Of a stretch of DNA of 64,000 nucleotides, positions 21,624 to 28,619 are shown piece after piece; the first letter of the stretch is position 1, and each line of letters starts with the position of its first letter. The DNA comes from Candidatus Nomurabacteria bacterium. Its GTDB lineage: Bacteria > Patescibacteriota > Saccharimonadia > Saccharimonadales > Saccharimonadaceae. The stretch is from contig JAISHF010000004.1 of the NCBI GenBank assembly GCA_031262695.1, forward strand, positions 1-64,000. The letters are read 5' to 3'. The notes beneath the pieces were generated by a model. That model had not been told where the DNA came from and ran no database searches. It was given only the letters and a program-made list of their open reading frames with translations. Both the position numbers and the translations under genes were made by a program.

Positions 21624-22914
21624 GCACCCTTTAAGGGTGGCGTTGGTAGTGCCGCATGTGTTTATGGGCGACGAGTTGCGTGAGCAGGTGATTTTTTCGC
21701 CAGGTGAACTCGCGCGAGAGTTTGCCAATGCGGATTGGGGTGATATTTTAGCGTCTTGCGGGGTTTTTGTAGGCATTGCCTCGGAAGGCGCTAAAATATC
21801 ACTCACTTTGTTTACGCCGCTACCTGTTAAGTGCAAGGCGCCAACAGTGGTGGCGGATTATTCTGGCTTTGAGCGGGAGTTGGCTGGGCGGGGCTATGGT
21901 TATTTGGAGTTGCTAAAAAAGCACCCGTCGTTATTTGTGGCTTTGAGTAGGCAGTTACAGGGGGAGATTATCGCCTCGGCGTTTGCGCGGGCAAATGCGG
22001 GCGAGTTTGATTTGGTGCATATTTATACCAACGAAGAGGATCAGGCACTGATTTTTGCGGATTTGTGCCGTGTACCAGTGGTTTTTACGCATCACGACCC
22101 CTATAATTTTTTGATTAAATATAAGAGTGTGTTTCCGCAGTATCGGGGGCGGAATTTTGTGTCAATGTCGTTGGCGCAGCAGCGGACGGCGCCAGAGGGG
22201 ACGAATTTTGTGGCGAATATCTATCATGGGGTTAGGTTGTCGGCTCCTGTTGCGAATTGTCGCCCCGAAGGCACGAACACAGGGCGCTTAGCGCCCCTCT
22301 TGGCAGAGCAAAGCTCTGCCAATTCACCCCGCAGTGCCTTCGGGGCGATGAATTCGCACGGAGCCAAAAATACTACCCCATATTTCATCTATGTCGGGCG
22401 GATTATTGAGCCGAAGGGGGTGCATTTGGCGATTGCGGCAGCAGAGAGGGCGGGAGTTAATCTGAAAATTGTCGGCAAAAGGTATGACGATAATTATTTT
22501 GAGCGGGAGATTGCGACGCATTTAGAGGGCACAGGAGGGGCCTCTCGCAAAAAAGGTGGCAAAATTGAATATTTGGGGTTCAAACGCGGAGAAGCGCTCC
22601 AGACGCTTGTGGCAGGGGCAAGGGGGCTGTTAATGCCGTCGCAATTTGAAGAACCGTTCGGAATGACCGCTATTGAGGCGCTCGCGGTGGGCACGCCGGT
22701 GATTGCAAGTCGCAATGGGGCGCTACCAGAGATAATTGAAGAGGGTAAAAGTGGGTTTTTTGCTGATTCGGTGGATGAAATGGCGGCGAAAATGGCAAAA
22801 ATTGACGAAATTAGGCCCGAAAATTGCGTTAAACGGGTAAAAGAGCAGTTTTCGCTGGAGAAAATGCTTGCAGAACACGCGAAATTGTGGCTAAAATTGG
22901 CAAAAAAGTCATAA
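21613..22914 (+). CDS. Glycosyltransferase family 4 protein, with two palindromic inserts
   Basis: 433 residues. The C-terminal GT-B half has FIYVGRIIEPKGVHLAI, GKRYDDNYF, EYLGFKRGEALQTLV and the nucleotide-sugar motif PSQFEEPFGMTAIEALAVGT. The N-terminal half has FTHHDPYNF. The sugar and acceptor are unknown; envelope glycan synthesis is likely given galU nearby. Residues about 210-251 come from the palindromic element (copy 4). Another 14-bp palindrome (21740-21802) encodes extra residues near 43-63. Translation overlaps the 54-residue gene upstream. Confidence 0.88.
   Translation: MTIKHPLRVALVVPHVFMGDELREQVIFSPGELAREFANADWGDILASCGVFVGIASEGAKISLTLFTPLPVKCKAPTVVADYSGFERELAGRGYGYLELLKKHPSLFVALSRQLQGEIIASAFARANAGEFDLVHIYTNEEDQALIFADLCRVPVVFTHHDPYNFLIKYKSVFPQYRGRNFVSMSLAQQRTAPEGTNFVANIYHGVRLSAPVANCRPEGTNTGRLAPLLAEQSSANSPRSAFGAMNSHGAKNTTPYFIYVGRIIEPKGVHLAIAAAERAGVNLKIVGKRYDDNYFEREIATHLEGTGGASRKKGGKIEYLGFKRGEALQTLVAGARGLLMPSQFEEPFGMTAIEALAVGTPVIASRNGALPEIIEEGKSGFFADSVDEMAAKMAKIDEIRPENCVKRVKEQFSLEKMLAEHAKLWLKLAKKS
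21740..21802. repeat. Second in-frame palindrome in the GT4 gene
   Basis: Perfect 14-bp inverted repeat GTGATATTTTAGCG (21740-21753) and CGCTAAAATATCAC (21789-21802), with a weaker inner pairing. It encodes DILASCGVFVGIASEGAKIS where GT4 proteins usually have a shorter helix-strand link. Its A/T-rich arms differ from the four-copy family. Confidence 0.5.
22242..22365 (+). repeat. In-frame palindromic element, copy 4 (in GT4 gene)
   Basis: Outer arms 22242-22274 and 22334-22365 pair almost fully (GGCTCC with GGAGCC, TCGCCCCGAAGGCAC with GTGCCTTCGGGGCGA). Inner hairpins are GGGCGC-TTA-GCGCCC (22282-22296) and TTGGCAGAGC-AAA-GCTCTGCCAA (22300-22322). The inner part is nearly identical to copy 3, while the outer arms differ in a paired way. 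Confidence 0.9.
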
Positions 22915-22945
22915 AAATGCTTGCAGAACCTATGAAATTGTGGTG
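22915..22945 (+). repeat. Partial duplication of the GT4 gene end
   Basis: The sequence just past the stop repeats about 30 bases of the gene's 3' end (AAAATGCTTGCAGAAC and GAAATTGTGG, with four changed bases between). It is a remnant of a short tandem duplication. The rest of 22946-23015 holds no gene. Confidence 0.6.
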
Positions 22946-23060
22946 TGATATGGCCTGTGACGCACGTAGAGGGGGCTAGGACGCGTTTTGGGGTGGAGGT
23001 GGCAGTTATTGACATTTGGGCAAAAAACGCTATAATGGTGGGGTATTTAAGGGAGATTTT

Positions 23061-23921
23061 ATGTCTGCGGTTACAAAAGCGATTATTCCTGTGGCTGGCT
23101 ATGGCACGCGGCGGCTGCCGCTGACGAAGGCGATTGAAAAGTCAATGTTGCCGATTGGCGACCGACCTCTGGTGGATTATGCGGTGGCGGACTGTATTCA
23201 GGCTGGGATTAAGGACATTTATTTTGTGATTAACCGCACGCTCGGCGATACGACGCAAATTGAGACTTATTATGGCAAAAATTCGCTACTCGCGGAGTTT
23301 TTGGCGGACCGTAAGGCGAGCGAAAAACTGGCAAAATTACAGACCGCACCAGAGGACGTGCGGTTTCATTTTGTGGTGCAAGACCCGAACAAGCAGTATG
23401 GCACGGCGGTGCCAGTGGCGTTGGTGCTGGCGGCGGCGGAGCGGGGTGAGGTGCCAGCGATTGGGGCGGACGAGAGCGTGGCGTTTGCCAATGGTGACGA
23501 TTTCTTTTGGGATGGCAAGAGTTCAGAGATGGCGAATCTGCTAGCAGGGGTGGCGGAGGGCGAGGCGGCGACGATGCCAATTGCGCGCAAAGAGTCGGAG
23601 ATGCCGAGTTTTGGTATGGTGGAGGTGGCGGACGGCTATATGACGGGGCTGGTAGAAAAGCCTGAATTGGCTGCGGTGACCTCTAACTTAGCGAATACGA
23701 ACCGCTTTGTGTTCTGCCCAAAACTCTTGCAGATGATTGCAGAATATGTCAAAACGCACGATTTTTCGCCGTTAGAACAAGAATATATGATTACCGACCC
23801 GATTTTGGAGTTTATTCGGCAGGGCGGCAAGATTAAAGTCGTGCCAGCAAAGTCGGAGTGGCTAGATGGTGGTTCGCTAGACGGCTGGTTCTACGCCAAT
23901 CAAGTGGTGTTGGGGAAATAG
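23061..23921 (+). CDS. galU: UTP-glucose-1-phosphate uridylyltransferase GalU
   Basis: Makes UDP-glucose for envelope glycans. It has AIIPVAGYGTRRLPLTKAIEKSMLP, the nucleotide-binding start, RPLVDYAV, VVQDPNKQYGTAVPV, the sugar motif VEKPE and a C-terminal EWLDGGSLDGW. 286 residues. ATG 23061 follows AAGGGAGA. The promoter is TTGACA, 16 bases, TATAAT just upstream. A strong terminator follows. The GT4 gene next to it may use UDP sugars. Confidence 0.95.
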   Translation: MSAVTKAIIPVAGYGTRRLPLTKAIEKSMLPIGDRPLVDYAVADCIQAGIKDIYFVINRTLGDTTQIETYYGKNSLLAEFLADRKASEKLAKLQTAPEDVRFHFVVQDPNKQYGTAVPVALVLAAAERGEVPAIGADESVAFANGDDFFWDGKSSEMANLLAGVAEGEAATMPIARKESEMPSFGMVEVADGYMTGLVEKPELAAVTSNLANTNRFVFCPKLLQMIAEYVKTHDFSPLEQEYMITDPILEFIRQGGKIKVVPAKSEWLDGGSLDGWFYANQVVLGK

Positions 23922-23925
23922 TCAG

Positions 23926-23966
23926 AGAAACACCCTCGAGCAATCCAGCAGGAGGGTGTTTCTGTA
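23926..23966 (-). ncRNA. Hairpin small RNA after nuclease 2 (shares galU terminator)
   Basis: The minus-strand promoter TTGACA (24000-23995), exactly 17 bases, TATAAT (23977-23972) has its -35 inside the last codons of the nuclease (LLTFEK). The RNA is a 12-bp stem with loop CTGCTGGATTGCTC, whose GCTGGATTGC matches the core of the other two small RNAs. No U run follows, so the 3' end is uncertain. Confidence 0.55.
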
Positions 23967-23970
23967 TTTT
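23926..23970 (+). terminator. Terminator of galU
   Basis: 12-bp stem AGAAACACCCTC/GAGGGTGTTTCT then GTATTTTAATT. The same hairpin read on the minus strand is the small RNA after nuclease 2. Confidence 0.85.
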
Positions 23971-23982
23971 AATTATAGCAAG

Positions 23983-24372
23983 TCATTTCTCGAATGTCAA
24001 GAGTTTTTGTGATTTTGTAATAATCCAAAGGCTTTTCCATGATTTTGTAAGTTTGAAGTTTTTCGTAAGGTAGGCGACGGCTTTGTCTTCGTATATTTTG
24101 CAATGGCGGAGGTCGATTATCAGGTAGTCTGACTGTGTTAGCCCGTGACGCACGGCATGGTAGAGGGTGTATTCGCCATCTTGTTCGGGGTTCTTGATTT
24201 CCCACTTTTTGTCGTGATTTAGCTCGGCATCTGGCGAGCGCTGGCCTTCAATTTTGCTTTCTTTTAAAAATCTAATTGTCAACTTTTTATCATGCGAGAT
24301 GAGCCAGTTTGCAGTTTCAATTTCGCGTTCTTTTGGCGACGCACCATCTTGCAGGGTTATTCGATCGTTCAT
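23983..24372 (-). CDS. PD-(D/E)XK small nuclease, CdiA-tRNase-like, paralog 2
   Basis: 129 residues with QRSPDAEL (D48), KKWEIKN (E58, K60) and YLIIDLR (87-89), colinear with the paralogs at 18227 and 27899. The start ATG 24372 is seven bases after a minus-strand TATAAT. The earlier in-frame ATG 24381 lies within that box and is rejected. The final codons encode LLTFEK and contain the TTGACA of the following small RNA promoter. No signal peptide, so cytoplasmic. Identity to paralog 1 is moderate, so these are old duplicates rather than recent copies. Confidence 0.78.
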   Translation of the reverse strand: MNDRITLQDGASPKEREIETANWLISHDKKLTIRFLKESKIEGQRSPDAELNHDKKWEIKNPEQDGEYTLYHAVRHGLTQSDYLIIDLRHCKIYEDKAVAYLTKNFKLTKSWKSLWIITKSQKLLTFEK

Positions 24373-24460
24373 AAAATACATTATATCATAGAGCCTGTGG
24401 AAAAGTCGGGGGATTTGGCAAAAAAGTCGGAAAAATATGTGAAAATATGCGAAAAAAGTC

Positions 24461-24489
24461 TTGACATAGGGTTTTGCTTATGCTAAAAT
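24461..24489 (+). promoter_or_regulatory. Promoter of the 24523 surface protein gene
   Basis: TTGACA (24461-24466), 17 bases, TAAAAT (24484-24489), then AAAAGGAG before the ATG. The near-consensus pattern fits high expression. Confidence 0.8.
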
Positions 24490-24522
24490 AGGGGTGTCAT
24501 AATAAAATAAAAAGGAGAACAT

Positions 24523-25173
24523 ATGACAACAAAAACAAAAGCAATTGCTGGGCTTGGCTTAGTGGCTGGGCTTGGTGCAATCGTAGCGCCGTTGGCGAGC
24601 TATGCGGATACGCACAGCACGAACTTAAATGTTACGGCAAGCGTGGCGGAAAACATCACGATTACCGACGCTGACAATAGTGCAACAGGCTTGAACTTTA
24701 CTGGTACCGATATTTCGGCTGGTGCGGTCAAGACTGGTACACACACGATTACAATTTCTACAAGTGCTACGAAAGGGTACACCCTCGCTATGTCTGCCGA
24801 CAATGCAGCATTGCGCTTAGAGAATACTGGCGCTACTGGCACATATGATGGTGCTAGTGGCTTTACGGGTGTTGGTGCTGGTACTGTGGTTGGTGCGGTC
24901 ACTACGGGTGCTTACAATGAGGCAACCTTGTCTAGTGGGGCGACTTTTGCGCCATCAACGAGCATCCCAGATACCGGGGCTTGGGGCTATCGCATGAGTG
25001 GCTGGACTGCAGACAACTATGTGTCGGTGCCGACCTCTTCGGTTGCGATCGCGGCAAGTAGCACAGCGTTGGCATCTAAGCCAACCATTGTGACTTTTGC
25101 GGCACAAGCTGGTGCGGCCACCCCAGCAGGCAATTACGGCGCAGTTATTACCTATACTGCTACGACGAACTAA
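24523..25173 (+). CDS. Secreted surface protein (WxL-like beta-rich)
   Basis: 216 residues. A signal peptide ends LASYADTHS near residue 28. The rest is Thr/Ala/Ser/Gly-rich and lacks Cys. Repeated beta-type segments and a conserved-looking end YGAVITYTATTN recall WxL-type surface domains, though only one Trp pair is present (a guess). A strong promoter, strong ribosome site and terminator suggest an abundant secreted protein. A DUF916-like protein, a family often paired with WxL proteins, lies at 26866. Confidence 0.75.
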   Translation: MTTKTKAIAGLGLVAGLGAIVAPLASYADTHSTNLNVTASVAENITITDADNSATGLNFTGTDISAGAVKTGTHTITISTSATKGYTLAMSADNAALRLENTGATGTYDGASGFTGVGAGTVVGAVTTGAYNEATLSSGATFAPSTSIPDTGAWGYRMSGWTADNYVSVPTSSVAIAASSTALASKPTIVTFAAQAGAATPAGNYGAVITYTATTN

Positions 25174-25220
25174 GCGTCTGGTTTAGCAACAAAGAACACG
25201 CGAAAAGTGCGCGAAAAACA

Positions 25221-25255
25221 AAATCCCCCTCTGAAAAGTGAGGGGGTATTTGTTA
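25221..25255 (+). terminator. Terminator of the 24523 gene
   Basis: CCCCCTC/GAGGGGG stem followed by TATTTGTTATTTGG. Confidence 0.8.
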
Positions 25256-26230
25256 TTTGGTGATTTGGCTGAGCCAACCAAGGAAAGAAAGATTGAATTG
25301 AAGGATTTGATTACTGTTGCTAAGAGTGCCAACGAAGTTTTTGGTGGTTTCGGGGGTGGTAAAGTCTAGCTCGCCGCTAAAATCATGGCACATGGCACGC
25401 AATTGGTTGTTAGAGGCTTGGATGTACGGGGAGTTTTCGGGCGTGTCGCTGGCGGGGTCGGTGAGGACGAAGAAGGAGCGAAAAAGAGCTTGCTGTGCGG
25501 CGTCGCGACGGTGTTTTGGCTTTGGTATTAGTAGGGTAGAGAGGCGCATGGCACGGATATAATCGTCAAAATGGTGGAGATTGTAGTTGGTGTTGCTGCG
25601 CGTAATGGAATTGGGGTTGTAGCGCCAGAAATAGATGGATTCTTCGCGGTGGATGATATTTTCACTGAGACCAAGCACGAGGTTGACCCAATAGACATCT
25701 TCGTTGTAGATAATTTCGGAGGAGAATTTGATGTCGTGCTGTTTGAGGAGTTCGCGGCGGACGACGCGAGCGTGGAGCCAAGTGCGATTGTGGGGGGCTT
25801 GGGTGATGAGGAGTTTCTTGTCGGCGTCATAGCCTTCGTGTTGGATTTTGTAGTTCCAGAGGTCGGTCGGCTTTTTGGGGTCGTCGTTGTCTAGGTCGCG
25901 GAATACGGGGGCGAGGGCGATATCACCCCAGAGGGTGTCGTCGGCGTCAATGAACATAATATAGTCGCCGTCGGTTTGGTCAACGCCGTTTTGGCGGTTG
26001 AGGCCGGGGGAGTTCTCGCCCTTTCTTGTGATGAATTTGACGGCAAAAGGGAAGTCGTTTTCTTTAAGCAATTTAGCGATACCTTTGCTGTTGCCGCCGT
26101 TATCTATGGCAATACAGACATCAATCCGCGAAAAATCCACGCCGACTTGGGCGGTGATACTGTTTAGCGCCCGTAGCGGCAGCGCCAAGTCCTCGTTGAA
26201 ATAGGGCATAATAACCGATAGTGTTTTCAT
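25253..26230 (-). CDS. Glycosyltransferase family 2 protein
   Basis: 325 residues. LSVIMPYFNEDLALPLRALN at the start, FITRKGENSPGLNRQNGVD, and the DXD-type motif MFIDADDTLWGD near residue 97 define a GT-A fold GT2 enzyme. The C-terminal half has NEDVYWVNLVLGLSE. Substrates unknown; probably envelope polysaccharide. ATG follows AGGAGG, with TATAAT 18 bases earlier. Divergent from the toxin gene at 26302. Confidence 0.9.
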   Translation of the reverse strand: MKTLSVIMPYFNEDLALPLRALNSITAQVGVDFSRIDVCIAIDNGGNSKGIAKLLKENDFPFAVKFITRKGENSPGLNRQNGVDQTDGDYIMFIDADDTLWGDIALAPVFRDLDNDDPKKPTDLWNYKIQHEGYDADKKLLITQAPHNRTWLHARVVRRELLKQHDIKFSSEIIYNEDVYWVNLVLGLSENIIHREESIYFWRYNPNSITRSNTNYNLHHFDDYIRAMRLSTLLIPKPKHRRDAAQQALFRSFFVLTDPASDTPENSPYIQASNNQLRAMCHDFSGELDFTTPETTKNFVGTLSNSNQILQFNLSFLGWLSQITK

Positions 26231-26301
26231 AAACCTCCTGTTTGGTATATTATAGCATACATAGTTGGCTCTTTAGATTAGTTTTATGGTATAATAGAGG
26301 T

Positions 26302-26688
26302 ATGAAAAATTATGAGAACTGGACGCCTGTAAAGGCGAGTCTGAATAGCGGCAAGCGAATGCCTTCCTATCGTGAGGGTAATGTATATTGGGCGAGCATT
26401 GGTGAGAATATTGGGTTTGAGCAAGACGGCAAAGGGCGAGCCTATACAAGACCAGTCTTGATTCTGCGTGGATTTTCGGCAGAGCTCGTGCTTGGCTTGC
26501 CGCTTAGCAGCCAGAAAAAGTCGGGCAGGTATTTTTTGCCGATTGTACTAAATGGCGAAGATGGGGTTTTGCTACTAAGCCAAATCCGAGCGATAGATAC
26601 TTTGCGACTGGGTGATAAAATCGGGCAGGTTGATCGCCAGATGTTAAAACTCATAAAAGCTGCAGTAGCAAAAATGATTTTGCAGTAA
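26302..26688 (+). CDS. PemK/MazF family toxin (mRNA interferase type)
   Basis: 128 residues. SYREGNVYWASIGENIGFEQ, RPVLILRGF, GLPLSSQKKSGRY and LLSQIRAIDTLRL match the PemK/MazF fold, whose members cut mRNA. It looks intact, unlike the remnant at 7487. ATG 26302 is six bases after TATAAT, so it is leaderless. No antitoxin ORF lies upstream or downstream. A minus-strand promoter at 26788 could produce an RNA antisense to its 3' end. Confidence 0.85.
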   Translation: MKNYENWTPVKASLNSGKRMPSYREGNVYWASIGENIGFEQDGKGRAYTRPVLILRGFSAELVLGLPLSSQKKSGRYFLPIVLNGEDGVLLLSQIRAIDTLRLGDKIGQVDRQMLKLIKAAVAKMILQ

Positions 26689-26689
26689 T

Positions 26690-26788
26690 GGGGGTATTTG
26701 TTTGCCCCAGTATTGCTACTGGGGGTACACGCTCTGAATGAACAGAGATTTATGTTTTTATTGTATCATAGCTGGAGGTGTTTGTCAA
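26690..26788 (-). ncRNA. Candidate RNA antisense to the pemK 3' end
   Basis: Minus-strand TTGACA (26788-26783), 17 bases, TACAAT (26765-26760). The predicted RNA holds CTCTG-AATGAA-CAGAG and CCCCAGTA-GCAA-TACTGGGG hairpins, then enters the pemK end. On the plus strand the same hairpins could terminate pemK. No clear 3' end is seen. Confidence 0.5.
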
Positions 26789-26865
26789 TAGGTTTTACGA
26801 GTTTGGGGCAAAAAGGGCTTGAAAAATGCTGGTGGTTAATGTAGAATATGGGAAATGGAGGTAAA

Positions 26866-27792
26866 ATGAAACGATTCGGATTGTTAGCTGGCTTGGCGGG
26901 GGTGTTGAGTGTGGTTGGTGTGTTGGGGCTGAGTGGGCAGGCTTGGGCGGAGGCAAAGATGACAATGAGCCCAGGTAGCTCGGACGCGATTGTGCTCGAG
27001 CCGGGCATGGTGCAGAGGGGAAGTTTTATGATTTATAATACTGGCGACGAAAAAATTGACGTTACGGTAACGCCGACTGCTTTGTGCGTGAATAGTACTT
27101 ATAACTATACATTTGATGGGTGCGAGGCGTCAAGTGGCACAAAAATAAAAGATTGGATGACGCTTGCAGTGGATAATACAAGCTTGAACCCTGGCGATGA
27201 GACGGAGGTTGAATATACGATTAGTGTGCCGACCACAGACCTGCCTGGCGGCTCGCAATATGCCGGAGTTACTGTGCAGTTCCAGTCTATGGGCGGCAGT
27301 AATTTAGAGGCAAAATATACATTGGGTTATAAGATTTTTGCCTATAACCCGATTGGGGCGGAGCTAAAGGCGGAGTTATTGTCGGCAAAGGTGGATAGTT
27401 TGCAGTTCAAGCGGCCACTTTCGGCACGTATGACGGCGAAAAACGAGGGGAATATTGACTTCTTTACTAAAATAAATATGACAGTGGCGACAATGGGCGA
27501 TAAAGAAGTGCATAAATCAGAGATAAACTATGTGGTGATGCCGGGCACGACACGCGAGCTCAGTACAATTTGGGATGGTGCACCGCACTTGGGGTTGTTT
27601 AAGGTTAAATACGAGGTGGTGCTAGAAAGCGTAGATGGCAAAGTGATTGACAGTAAGGTGATTGAAAAGACGGTGCTGTTGATGCCACTGTTTATGTTCG
27701 TGGTGATTTTGGTGGTAATTGCGGCGTTGATTCTCTTTGCGATTCTCCGCGTCCGCAAGGCCGCCGAATTGAAGAACGCACGGCGATACTAA
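26866..27792 (+). CDS. DUF916-like (WxL-interacting type) surface protein
   Basis: 308 residues. A signal peptide (1-28, ends GQAWAEA) is followed by an immunoglobulin-like beta domain with MVQRGSFMIYNTGDEKIDVT and LPGGSQYAGVTVQFQSMGG, a second beta domain, one membrane helix (about 272-298) and a basic tail. This order is that of DUF916/WxL-interacting proteins, which anchor surface complexes in Gram-positive bacteria. It may partner the secreted protein at 24523 (inference). ATG follows ATGGAGG. Confidence 0.8.
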   Translation: MKRFGLLAGLAGVLSVVGVLGLSGQAWAEAKMTMSPGSSDAIVLEPGMVQRGSFMIYNTGDEKIDVTVTPTALCVNSTYNYTFDGCEASSGTKIKDWMTLAVDNTSLNPGDETEVEYTISVPTTDLPGGSQYAGVTVQFQSMGGSNLEAKYTLGYKIFAYNPIGAELKAELLSAKVDSLQFKRPLSARMTAKNEGNIDFFTKINMTVATMGDKEVHKSEINYVVMPGTTRELSTIWDGAPHLGLFKVKYEVVLESVDGKVIDSKVIEKTVLLMPLFMFVVILVVIAALILFAILRVRKAAELKNARRY

Positions 27793-27795
27793 CTC

Positions 27796-27874
27796 AGTTT
27801 TTCTTTTAGAAAGAAAAACTACCTAAAGAGATCTAATTAAGAAAATTAGGTCAGAGTGAATCTGACCTAATTTT
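27796..27874 (+). repeat. Two-hairpin intergenic repeat, copy 1
   Basis: Hairpin 1 AGTTTTTCTTT/AAAGAAAAACT, then CCTAAAGAG, then hairpin 2 AAAATTAGGTCAGA/TCTGACCTAATTTT with loop GTGAA. Probably also terminates the 26866 gene. Confidence 0.75.
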
Positions 27875-27898
27875 CGGTTTTTGTGGTATAATATGTGT

Positions 27899-28291
27899 AT
27901 GAGTAAATATGATGAACATATTTTGAAACAGGTTAATGCGTTTCCGACAAAGGCGGAGCGGGGTACTGCGGAAAGGGTGTTTGATGAATTCGGTGAGGAT
28001 ATTCTTTTTTTGGCACCGGAGCGTATATCAGGTGTTAAGACGCCAGATTTTGAAATGAGCGGCAAGAGGTGGGAGATTAAGATCGTGACTGGGGCGAGCC
28101 GCCATACAATAGAGAATAACTTTAGAACTGCCATAAACCAGTCGGGAAACATTATTTTTGATTTACGAAAATCTAAGCTGCCAAGCTCAAAGTATATTGG
28201 AGAGATAAAGCGACAGTTTAGAATGACACCGGTAGTTAAAAATTTAATTATTATTCAGAAAAATGGCGAAATGAGTGTTGACACAAAGTAA
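27899..28291 (+). CDS. PD-(D/E)XK small nuclease, CdiA-tRNase-like, paralog 3
   Basis: 130 residues with GVKTPDFEMSG (D50), RWEIKI (E59, K61) and NIIFDLR (88-90). The spacing is identical to paralog 1. The ATG is six bases after TATAAT (27887-27892), so it is leaderless. The last codons (SVDTK) contain TTGACA in another frame than in paralogs 1 and 2, yet again at a 17-base distance from TATAAT of a small RNA gene. No signal peptide or immunity gene is seen. Confidence 0.78.
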   Translation: MSKYDEHILKQVNAFPTKAERGTAERVFDEFGEDILFLAPERISGVKTPDFEMSGKRWEIKIVTGASRHTIENNFRTAINQSGNIIFDLRKSKLPSSKYIGEIKRQFRMTPVVKNLIIIQKNGEMSVDTK

Positions 28292-28306
28292 ATTGTTTGA
28301 TATAAT
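28278..28306 (+). promoter_or_regulatory. Small RNA promoter embedded in nuclease 3 end
   Basis: TTGACA (28278-28283) overlaps the last codons, 17-base spacer, TATAAT (28301-28306). Confidence 0.8.
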
Positions 28307-28312
28307 TTAATT

Positions 28313-28363
28313 ATTACGAGTGGACGCCACTGCTGGATAGCGGAGGCCAGCCACTCGTTTTTT
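28313..28363 (+). ncRNA. Hairpin small RNA after nuclease 3
   Basis: 8-bp stem ACGAGTGG/CCACTCGT (28316-28323, 28351-28358) followed by six or more U. The 27-base loop contains GCC/GGC and GCT-GGAT-AGC, with TGCTGGATAGC matching the core of the small RNA after nuclease 1. Confidence 0.8.
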
Positions 28364-28390
28364 GATATACTACTGTTATTTTAATGATTT

Positions 28391-28464
28391 TGGAGGTGCG
28401 TATGAGAGTTGCACTCATCTAGACGGTTTTGCAGACCGCTCTATAACTGCCCTAGCCACGCACC
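28391..28464 (-). tRNA. tRNA-Cys (anticodon GCA)
   Basis: Minus strand: acceptor GGTGCGT/ACGCACC, discriminator T (typical of Cys), encoded CCA, anticodon loop CTGCAAA. The T loop TGCAACT has G where position 55 is normally T. Confidence 0.9.
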
Positions 28465-28471
28465 ACACCTT

Positions 28472-28552
28472 CGGTTTTCTTTTTAGAAAAGAAAACCGCC
28501 TAAGAAAACCTAGTTATAAAATTCAATCCAAAATGAATTTGGCTTGAATTTT
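28472..28552 (+). repeat. Two-hairpin intergenic repeat, copy 2
   Basis: CGGTTTTCTTTT/AAAAGAAAACCG, then CCTAAGAAAA, then AAAATTCAA..CCAAA / TTTGG.TTGAATTTT with an AATGAAT loop. It lies on the 5' side of tRNA-Cys. Confidence 0.75.
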
Positions 28553-28619
28553 GTATTTTTATTAAAAACACAAGATTTTCTTACTATTATAATAGCATAG
28601 TTTGTAGTATAATAAAAGT

